From Stramonita haemastoma (lineage: Eukaryota; Mollusca; Gastropoda; Neogastropoda; Muricidae): 12,500 nucleotides of DNA. The stretch's first letter is position 1. The number at the start of each line of letters is the position of its first letter. The position numbers and the translations under genes were made by a program. Shown piece after piece: positions 7,180 through 12,491 of this stretch. Under the pieces are notes generated by a model, which saw only the letters and a program-made list of their open reading frames with translations, was not told where the DNA came from and did no database searches. The stretch spans positions 78,091,387 through 78,103,886 of the forward strand of contig CM060318.1 in NCBI GenBank assembly GCA_030674155.1, in the 5' to 3' direction.

Positions 7180-7236
7180 GGACTGGATGTAAAAAAGCAC
7201 ACGAGTGCTTATCTATTATCCTCGAATAAAAGACTT
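7178..7236 (+). mobile_element. SINE 3'-tail fragment, copy 1 (5' truncated)
   Basis: About 58 bases that match the 3' end of the full SINE at 10758-11095 and a second fragment at 7528-7589. The shared order is GGGACTGGATG, an A run, AGCACACGAGTGCTTAT, TATCCTCG and AATAAAAGA. An AAGCAC/GTGCTT stem with a four-base loop lies at 7195-7210. The sequence upstream is a CT array, so the SINE body is absent. A pentamer run follows directly. Confidence 0.75.
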
Positions 7237-7272
7237 TGCTTGCCTTGCCTTGCCTTGCCTTGCCTTGCCTTG

Positions 7273-7275
<3 letters not shown>
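7237..7275. repeat. (CTTGC)n pentamer run following SINE tail 1
   Basis: About seven copies of the 5-bp unit CTTGC/TTGCC, directly after the SINE 3' end. The same arrangement follows tail 2. SINE families often end in a short tandem tail, so the pentamer may be the element's own 3' tail. Confidence 0.85.
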
Positions 7276-7357
<82 letters not shown>

Positions 7358-7402
7358 CTCCTCTCCTCTCTCTTCTCTGCTCATCTCTCTCTCTCTCTCT
7401 CT
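7276..7402. repeat. (CT)n microsatellite
   Basis: CT repeats with CCT and TTC interruptions, starting immediately after the pentamer run. Frames in it are Leu-Ser or Arg-Glu dipeptide strings. Confidence 0.95.
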
Positions 7403-7527
7403 TCCCCCTGCAAACGCTCCATATTTCCTAGCCATCATTTCCACTCTCCGTCCACCCCCCCTCTCTCACAATGTTTAGTTGCAGGGTTGTTGTTGTTTTT
7501 TATCTTGATCTTATCCCTAAAAAGGGC
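7403..7527. other. Spacer between duplicated SINE-tail modules
   Basis: About 125 bases of mixed sequence with a C-rich patch (7451-7463) and a GTTGTTGTTGTT run (7487-7498). No gene or known element is recognised. Its end, ATCCCTAAAAAGGGCGGGACTGG, leads directly into tail copy 2 and could be SINE body not preserved in copy 1. Confidence 0.4.
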
Positions 7528-7589
7528 GGGACTGGATGTAAAAAAAGCACACGAGTGCTTATTCAGTATCCTCGAAATAAAAGATTTGC
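7528..7589 (+). mobile_element. SINE 3'-tail fragment, copy 2 (5' truncated)
   Basis: Near-identical to copy 1: GGGACTGGATGTAAAAA, AGCACACGAGTGCTTAT, TATCCTCGAAATAAAAGA. The AAGCAC/GTGCTT stem is at 7545-7560. It starts exactly 350 bp downstream of copy 1 and is again followed by CTTGC pentamers and a CT array. Either a local duplication of the module or two insertions of the same short element would explain this. Confidence 0.75.
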
Positions 7590-7638
7590 TCTTGCCTTGC
7601 CTTGCCTTGCCTTAGCCTTGCCTTGCCTTGCCTTGCCT
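7590..7638. repeat. (CTTGC)n pentamer run following SINE tail 2
   Basis: About nine copies of CTTGC/TTGCC with one TTAGCC interruption near 7612. It separates SINE tail 2 from the next CT array. Confidence 0.85.
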
Positions 7639-7645
7639 TCTCTCT

Positions 7646-7681
<36 letters not shown>

Positions 7682-7688
7682 CTCTCTC

Positions 7689-7745
<57 letters not shown>
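7639..7745. repeat. (CT)n microsatellite
   Basis: CT repeats with CCT interruptions, ending at TTTGTAG (7745-7751). The pyrimidine tract followed by TAG resembles a 3' splice site, but no coding exon can be demonstrated downstream. Confidence 0.93.
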
Positions 7746-7748
<3 letters not shown>

Positions 7749-8040
7749 TAGCTCTCTCTTGTCTCTCTCTTGTCTGAAGACCCCATCTGTCCACGATGCT
7801 GTTGAACAAACAGGGACAGAGACAAAGGGGGAACTGTGGACTGCCTGTGTCCATTGGGCCCTTCCCTGTTGCCCTTTCCCACAGTGGTGCCTGTGCCCCC
7901 AGGCGATTGTGATTGTACACAGTCTAGGCTGTGTAGCCTGCTTGGCTGGGACAGGTGCCACTGTTTTGGCGGTCTGTTTTTCTTTCTTTCTCCTGTCTTC
8001 CTGGGGAAAGCTCCTTCCTTGCATGAGTATTGTTGCTTCA
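7746..8040. other. GC-richer unique island with nested inverted repeats
   Basis: About 300 bases of non-repetitive, GC-richer sequence between CT and GT arrays. Plus- and minus-strand frames cross it (for example about 100 residues on the plus strand beginning near Leu-Lys-Thr-Pro-Ser-Val-His), but no family is recognised and both are extensions of repeat translations. A strong imperfect hairpin occupies 7881-7964. Possible identities are an exon fragment, a small structured RNA, or an unknown repeat element. Confidence 0.4.
7881..7964. other. Nested hairpin, 84 nt
   Basis: The outer arms ACAGTGGTGCCTGT (7881-7894) and ACAGGTGCCACTGT (7951-7964) pair over 14 positions, counting two G-U wobbles in the plus-strand RNA. 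Inside lie CAGGC (7900-7904) with GCCTG (7936-7940), then TACACAG (7916-7922) with CTGTGTA (7929-7935) and a six-base loop. All three stems are compatible with one structure. This is seen in the sequence; whether it is transcribed is unknown. Confidence 0.5.
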
Positions 8041-8336
8041 GGGGAAGGAGTGTGTGGTGTGTGTGTGTGGTGTGGTGTGTGTGTGGTGAGGTGGTGGTGG
8101 GTGTTTTAGTGTGTGGTGTGTGGGGGGGGGGGGGGGGTGTGTTGTTGTGTTGTGTGTGTGTGAGTGTTTTTGTGGATGTGTGTGGGTGGTGTGGTGGTGT
8201 TGTGGTGTGTGTGTGGGGGGTTGTTATTGTCGTTGTGTGTACGGAAGGTTTGAGCGAGGAGGGTGTGTGAGTGTTTGTGTGGCGTGAGTGGGTGTGTGTG
8301 CGCGTACGTGTCTGTTGTCTGTCTCTGTCTGTCTGT
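8041..8336. repeat. G/GT-rich low-complexity tract with G16 run
   Basis: GT, GGT and GTGG mixtures with a run of 16 G at 8122-8137, then CTGT units (8311-8337). It supports several Cys-Val or Thr-His/Pro shadow frames on both strands, none credible as protein. Confidence 0.88.
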
Positions 8337-8388
8337 CTATGTATGTATGTATGCATGTATGTATGTAGTATGTATGTATGTATGTATG
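8337..8388. repeat. (ATGT)n microsatellite
   Basis: About twelve ATGT/GTAT units with one GCATG variant and one slipped GTAGTATG junction near 8367. The unit is the same as at the window start. Confidence 0.92.
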
Positions 8389-8390
8389 AT

Positions 8391-8865
8391 ATGCATCGTG
8401 CAGGGTGCATGTATACATACACGGGTGAGCACCGATACAATCCTTATTGCTATCCGTCCCAACTGCTATCGGCTTCACCACACAGTCTTCAATGTACACG
8501 GGAATCGTTAAGCGGACCCTGTACAATTATTTTCAGAGGGGTTGACTCTATTTGCTTGTTCTGAACTTTAGAGAAATCTGCTGTGACATAAACTGGTATG
8601 AAAAAATAAAATAAAAATACGGTCTGAAAATTTCAAGCAACAGCAATGTTTCATACAAGGCAATTTTGGCTCAGCAACAAAAACAAGAATGACCACATCA
8701 AACTATACAGGGATCCAAGAGCTGGATGGCTATTCTTTCAGGGTTTTTTTTTTTAAGGCTTATAAGTCTGATTCTTCACAATTTTTTTGAGATACAGCTC
8801 CTATCTAGTCAGTCTTCAACCGCATTGAAAATCAAATTTTAATCGTACGGTTGTAGCGTTTAGTG
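8391..8865. other. Unique AT-rich island, no gene recognised
   Basis: Mixed sequence between the ATGT array and the AC-rich region. Apart from a SINE tail fragment at 8570-8621 and a T-run near 8743-8754, nothing is recognisable. Frames here are short and without domains. Confidence 0.5.
8570..8621 (+). mobile_element. SINE 3'-end fragment (same family as the minus-strand SINE at 11160)
   Basis: AGAGAAATCTGCTGTGAC (8570-8587) is identical to the 3' part of the minus-strand SINE at 11160-11487. It is followed by ATAAACTGGTATGAAAAA, which aligns with TAAAAGTGGTATTCAAAA there, and then by an A-rich tail. No SINE body is recognisable upstream, so this is a strongly 5'-truncated or decayed copy in the opposite orientation. 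Confidence 0.65.
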
Positions 8866-8977
8866 CGCGTGTAAGCACACGCGCGCGTGCGCAAACATAC
8901 ACACACATACACATGCTACACACATGCATGCACGAAAACACGCACGTACGCGTACACATACTCTGCGCGCGCGCGCG

Positions 8978-8983
<6 letters not shown>
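8866..8983. repeat. Alternating GC/AC/GT tract, Z-DNA potential
   Basis: Purine-pyrimidine alternation with GCGCGCGTGCGC (8881-8892) and a CG-rich core of GC repeats (8964-8983), continuing directly into (AC)n. The mix of CG and CA steps is the most Z-prone composition known. Confidence 0.8.
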
Positions 8984-9031
<48 letters not shown>

Positions 9032-9240
9032 CTAAGACACACACAAAACACACACACAACACACACAGACACAGACACACACCACACACACACACACACA
9101 ACACACACACACACACACCACACACCACACACACACACACAAAGAAACAAAGACACAAAAGACAACAGACACACACAACACACAACACACAACAAACACA
9201 CACACAACAACAAGCAGAGACAACACAAGAGCATACAAGA
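8984..9240. repeat. Imperfect (AC)n microsatellite
   Basis: AC repeats: perfect to 9031, then with many AAC, AGAC, CCAC and AAAC interruptions. The paired long frames on both strands (Thr-His and Cys-Val) are products of the repeat. Confidence 0.95.
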
Positions 9241-9341
9241 GAAGAGACAGACAGACAGACAGAGACAACGACAGACAGACTAACAGAGAGACAGATACAG
9301 AGACAGACAGACAGACACGACATACAAGAGCAGAACAAACG

Positions 9342-9426
<85 letters not shown>

Positions 9427-9470
9427 CCAACACAAACAGCACAGACAGACAGAACAAAGAAAACAGCCTA
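9241..9470. repeat. CAGA array leading into perfect (AC)41
   Basis: CAGA/AGAC units (9245-9316), a short mixed link, then 41 perfect AC units (9343-9424), the purest long AC run in the window, and a brief ACAGACAGA tail. It would be a very polymorphic locus. Confidence 0.95.
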
Positions 9471-9982
9471 ACTCTCCTACTTCCTTCCCATAGGCCTACT
9501 ATACCTCATCCCAAGCATTCAAATTTAAAGTCGAAGATCGATTGGTCCAGCGTTTCAGCAGTATGTCTGACTCAACCGCTTCCGTGGGTATATCCTCAGC
9601 TGCGAAAACAATCTCTAGCCTTGCCCACAGGCTATAGGCCTAGCTGACTATCTGCCGTGTACGTCTGAAGTAGCCTACAGAGGAAAGCAGAGGCTGTTTA
9701 GCTTCCTTCTTACTCGTGGCACATTTGTCATGATTAGATCTTCAGTCAGTTTTCTTCCAGTCGTTTAGTCATTAAATAAGTATTATGGTTATAAAGGCTA
9801 CATGTATATATTTCTATAGAAGATATGATGATGTGTGTGATTTTTTTTTATTTGCGCTTAATCTTGTAAAGCAAACAAAGCGGTTATATTCGAAACATTC
9901 ACATGCATGCAACCGGTCACCCCCCCCCCCCCCCAAAAAAAGAAGAAAAAAACGACCTACCAACAACCCCCCAAGATTTAGA
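9471..9982. other. Unique island, no gene recognised
   Basis: Mixed sequence without a credible coding frame. Two copies of the 8-bp palindrome TAGGCCTA lie at 9491-9498 and 9635-9642, with related GTAGCCTAC near 9671. A C15 run (9920-9934) followed by an A-rich patch precedes the AC array. It may be intronic or intergenic. Confidence 0.5.
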
Positions 9983-9995
9983 TTTACACACACAC

Positions 9996-10053
<58 letters not shown>

Positions 10054-10077
10054 ACACACACACTCACTCACTCACTT
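9983..10077. repeat. (AC)n microsatellite with CACT end
   Basis: AC repeats with two CACC/AACAC interruptions, ending in (CACT)n at 10061-10076. It borders a short palindromic element at 10078-10105. Confidence 0.95.
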
Positions 10078-10118
10078 CGTCTAATATCACTTAAGTGGAA
10101 AGACGTTAAACTGAAGAG
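10078..10118 (+). repeat. Palindromic repeat-tail fragment between AC arrays
   Basis: CGTCT (10078-10082) and AGACG (10101-10105) enclose the perfect 10-bp palindrome CACTTAAGTG (10088-10097), followed by TTAAACTGAAGA. This resembles the 3' end of a dispersed molluscan repeat as I remember it, but no body is visible here. Identification is tentative. Confidence 0.35.
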
Positions 10119-10126
10119 AACACACA

Positions 10127-10211
<85 letters not shown>

Positions 10212-10338
10212 ACACTACAACACACACACACAAAACACACACACACACAAACACTCACACATACAAACACACACAACACACATACACCAACCTCACCGCA
10301 CGCACACGCACGACCACCCGCCCACACACGCACGCACA

Positions 10339-10418
<80 letters not shown>
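10119..10418. repeat. Imperfect (AC)n microsatellite
   Basis: About 300 bases of AC repeats with CCAC, AAAC, CGCAC and ACTAC interruptions. The central section (10240-10330) is more degenerate, with GC-containing variants. The minus-strand 112-codon frame is Cys-Val and Val-Cys repeat translation. Confidence 0.95.
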
Positions 10419-10733
10419 TCTTCTCTCATGACACGCCTAGGCAAGGTGATGGAGATGGAGACAGCTATTGAAAGTAGGAACGGACTAGAGGTGTGACTAT
10501 AGGGAAGATCCTAGGTCGTAAAAGGGTGTATGTTCTTTGGCTGGATGTGAATGTGTCAAATGTACACCTTGGGCAAAGTTGGAGAGGGGGGTCATTCCAG
10601 ATAGATGGACCATAAATTTTTTTCTACGTGTATGCTAAGATGTTTGCTAAAACTTTGGTTTGATCTAAAGTATTAATGTCCTATATAAAAAAGGAGTTTA
10701 AAGAATATTTCTCTCTGGAAATACGATCACTGT
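10419..10733. other. Unique sequence, no gene recognised
   Basis: About 315 bases of mixed AT-rich sequence upstream of the plus-strand SINE. No frame, motif or repeat copy is recognised. CTATATAAAAAA near 10681-10692 resembles a TATA box but has no supporting context. Confidence 0.45.
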
Positions 10734-10757
10734 GACTTATTGTATTTACAATAAGTC
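10734..10757. repeat. Perfect inverted repeat at the 5' edge of the SINE
   Basis: GACTTATTGTA (10734-10744) and TACAATAAGTC (10747-10757) are exact inverted copies with a two-base TT loop. They abut the start of the SINE's tRNA-like head. Part of the left arm, ACTTATTG (10735-10742), recurs at 11096-11103 just after the SINE body and may be a target-site duplication. Confidence 0.85.
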
Positions 10758-10765
10758 GGGGCGGA

Positions 10766-10776
10766 TAGCCAAGTGG
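10766..10776 (+). promoter_or_regulatory. Pol III A box of plus-strand SINE
   Basis: TAGCCAAGTGG fits the A-box consensus TRGYNNARNGG and stands eight bases from the element's 5' end, as in tRNA genes. Confidence 0.8.
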
Positions 10777-10807
10777 TCAGAACATTGCGCTGGCAATTTG
10801 AAGACCC

Positions 10808-10818
10808 GGTTCGAGTCC
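10808..10818 (+). promoter_or_regulatory. Pol III B box of plus-strand SINE
   Basis: GGTTCGAGTCC is an exact match to the B-box consensus GGTTCGANTCC, flanked by CCGG arms that mimic a T stem. Confidence 0.88.
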
Positions 10819-11095
10819 GGTCGAGGAAATTTTCTTCCTGGAGTTAACATCAGTGCTGACTCCACTCTCCGCAAAAGTCCTTCGGATGAGACTTTAAACC
10901 GAGGCCCCGTGTGCGAACGCACGCAGAACATCTTGCGCACACGTTAAATCCTGTTCCGCTTTTCGTAAGAGTAGGCCATCGTGTGCCGGTGGGAACAGAT
11001 GACAATATTTACAAAACTGCATACACACGGGGACCGGATGAAAAAAGCACATGATTGCTTATTCTGTTATCCTCGATATAAAAGAATAAATAAAT

Positions 11096-11159
11096 ACTTA
11101 TTGCACTGCATTGTGCTGCATTGTATGGTATTGTGTTGTATTAGACTGTTTTGAATACC
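11096..11159. repeat. Degenerate pentamer tract between convergent SINEs
   Basis: Repeats of ATTGC/ATTGT/ATGGT five-base units. On the minus strand they read ATACA/GCACA-like and would be a tandem 3' tail of the minus-strand SINE. On the plus strand they resemble the CTTGC tails following the SINE fragments at 7237 and 7590. The owner is ambiguous because the two elements meet tail to tail. Confidence 0.6.
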
Positions 11160-11487
11160 ACTTTTAGTCACAGCAGATTTCTCTGTGTGAAATTTAGGCT
11201 GCTCTCCACACGAGAGCAGTGCCGCCTATCTTTTTTCTTTTGAGATTTTCCTGTAGGAATGTGTATTTGTTTTCCCGCGGTAGTCTTTCCTCTACGTAAT
11301 TTTGAAAGGGACAACTGTCTTGTTGCTGTGGGTTCTTTTACGCCCGCTAAATGTGCATTGCACACAGGACCTAGGTTTAATATCTTATCAGAAAAAGTAG
11401 AACCAAGACTGGAAAGTTCTGGGTTCAAAAGAGGATCGAACTCGTATAACTCGCTTCTAGGTGAGCGACCACCGGCCCACTTGTAAG
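11160..11487 (-). mobile_element. tRNA-derived SINE, minus strand, full-length candidate
   Basis: Read on the minus strand, the element starts near 11487. It has an A-box-like TGGGCCGGTGG (11469-11479) and a B-box-like AGTTCGATCCT (11432-11442), then a central domain CTGAT..GATATTAAACCTAGGTCCTGTGTGC (11392-11360) shared with the plus-strand SINE. The body then shows GTAAAAGAACCCACAGCAAC and a CTCTC/GAGAG hairpin zone around 11200-11220. The 3' motif TTTCACACAGAGAAATCTG runs on into CTGTGAC (11193-11167). The layout matches a SINE type I remember as very common in gastropod DNA. The 107-codon minus-strand frame is this element and not a gene. Confidence 0.85.
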
Positions 11488-11771
11488 ACAAATGGCAGGA
11501 TGTTTAAAGGGCAACGGTTGTTCCACTACAATGAATATCCAATTTTTTGTCGTCACCGCTTTTTCTGGGGTTTTGTTTTTTGGTTGTTCGTTAAAGTTGC
11601 GAAGGGGGTGGGAGGTTATATTGTTTTTGATGTGTTTTGCTAGCTGCTCTTTTGATGAATGTCTTCTTCCCAACACAATGGTAGGGGGGAGGGGGGGGGC
11701 GAAGAGGTTAAGAAATAGAAACAGGAAGAAAGACAGGCAGACTGACAGACGAACAAAGAAAGAAGCAAAAA
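11488..11771. other. Unique sequence with G-rich and GACA patches, no gene
   Basis: T-rich then purine-rich sequence. A G-rich patch lies at 11681-11699 and a degenerate CAGA/GAAAGA stretch at 11712-11770. The plus-strand 109-codon frame over it has no recognised domain and ends in repeat-derived Lys/Arg-rich sequence. Confidence 0.5.
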
Positions 11772-11870
11772 GGAAGAATATTTACTACTTTGGTAGACAA
11801 ACAAATCGTGGCGATCCATAAGTCATAAACTACTATTCTTCTCATCTCTTAAGCATTTTTGCACACAACA
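11772..11870 (+). repeat. Left copy of ~100-bp direct repeat flanking a SINE
   Basis: GGAAGAATATTTACTACTTT opens this copy and the copy at 12200-12304. They stay alignable to their ends through GATC/GATAAGTCATAAA, TACTATTCT and CTCATCTCTTAA.CA and finish at TTTTG(C/T)ACACAA. By eye they are about 80 percent identical with a few small gaps. The SINE lies exactly between them. Confidence 0.8.
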
Positions 11871-12192
11871 TTTGTTTCTGTTCCTTGGCTACAGCTCTGA
11901 GATTCACCATGGTGAGATTTTGCGTAAGCAACCATTTTTACCCACGAAGAAGGTAACCGCATTCTGACTTCGGGAATGTATGCTGGGTACGTTCGTGTTC
12001 AACGTGCATATTTGATCTTTGGCACGAGTATATACACGAAGATAATGAAGGCTCTGGCAGGTCTGAACTTGAAGCTGACATGGGAGATTGTAAAAAAAAA
12101 ATCCCTACCTTTAATTCACCAGATGACACCAAGATTCGAACCCATGGACCCATAGGGGAAAAGTCGAACGGTTTTAACCACTCGGTTATAGT
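11871..12192 (-). mobile_element. tRNA-derived SINE of a second molluscan type, minus strand
   Basis: On the minus strand the A-box-like TAACCGAGTGG (12188-12178) and B box GGTTCGAATCT (12142-12132) define a tRNA-like head. Next come a T-run with AATCTCCCATGTC, and CCAAAGATCAAATATGCACGT (about 12024-12004), which leads towards GTACCCAGCATAC (about 11989-11977). The element then gives a GGGTAAAAATGGTTGC...ACGCAAAATCTCACC body and an A-rich GAACAGAAACAAA end. Compared with the form I remember, a segment of a few tens of bases after ATGCACGTT is missing, so this copy looks internally deleted. The 71-codon minus-strand frame is a translation of the SINE. Confidence 0.8.
12132..12142 (-). promoter_or_regulatory. 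Pol III B box of the third SINE
   Basis: On the minus strand, GGTTCGAATCT differs from the B-box consensus only in its last base. The A-box-like sequence lies 35 bases upstream at 12178-12188. Confidence 0.7.
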
Positions 12193-12199
12193 GTCTGTC

Positions 12200-12304
12200 G
12201 GAAGAATATTTACTACTTTGGTAAGACGTACAATTCATGGCAATCGATAAATCATAAAGTACTACTACTATTCTCCTCATCTCTTAAACACTTTTGTACA
12301 CAAT
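12200..12304 (+). repeat. Right copy of ~100-bp direct repeat flanking a SINE
   Basis: Partner of 11772-11870. It contains an extra TACTAC unit near 12259-12268 and small substitutions relative to the left copy. Start-to-start spacing is 428 bases. Confidence 0.8.
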
Positions 12305-12403
12305 GATATAATCCAGACACATTTATTTTTGGTTAAAATTTTTTTTTTTAAAACCCCAACAAACTCTGAAACAAAACTGACATTATTATTCTTGTCCTCA
12401 AGG

Positions 12404-12491
12404 ACCCACCAACCACCAACCCACCAACCAACCCACCAACCCACCACAACCCACCAACCTACCAACCCACCAACCCACCAACCCACCCACC
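12404..12491. repeat. (CCCACCAA)n minisatellite
   Basis: About eleven imperfect copies of an 8-bp unit CCCACCAA with AACC and CCTACC variants. The minus strand, TTGGTGGG repeats, has regularly spaced GG/GGG runs. The 69-codon minus-strand frame reads Gly-Trp-Val repeats and is not a gene. The window ends shortly after the array. Confidence 0.9.

Larger units (their letters stand above)
10758..11095 (+). mobile_element. tRNA-derived SINE, full-length candidate
   Basis: A roughly 340-bp element with the three-part build of a tRNA-derived SINE. The head carries an RNA polymerase III A box (10766-10776) and a perfect B box (10808-10818) about 31 bases apart. A central domain CGGATGAGACTTTAAACC plus GAGGCCCCGTGTGC (10883-10914) is shared with the neighbouring minus-strand SINE. 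The 3' end (11029-11095) matches the fragments at 7178 and 7528 and finishes in (AAAT)n. The head does not fold as a functional tRNA: the acceptor ends do not pair. Open frames over it (71 codons plus, 64 minus) are shadows. SINEs are moved by a partner LINE's reverse transcriptase, not seen here. Confidence 0.85.

Noticed and set aside
7639..7751. 3' splice site: long pyrimidine tract followed by TTTGTAG
   Set aside because: The pyrimidine tract is a CT microsatellite, and no exon with coding character or a matching donor site could be identified downstream.
7776..8036. A MITE-like element with CTGAAG/CTTCAG terminal inverted repeats
   Set aside because: Only six to seven bases match, out of register with the flanks, and no target duplication is seen.
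10758..10830. A genuine tRNA gene
   Set aside because: A and B boxes are good, but the acceptor ends do not pair, the anticodon arm does not form with a seven-base loop, and the sequence continues into a SINE body.
10732..10947. Plus-strand 71-codon and minus-strand 64-codon frames with ordinary amino acid composition
   Set aside because: Both lie on the tRNA-like head and core of the SINE; polymerase III boxes explain the sequence.
11938..12153. Minus-strand 71-codon frame
   Set aside because: It is the body of the third SINE read as protein.
12404..12491. A telomere or telomere-like end
   Set aside because: The unit is TTGGTGGG-like, not TTAGGG, and imperfect. The array is under 100 bp and other sequence follows it.
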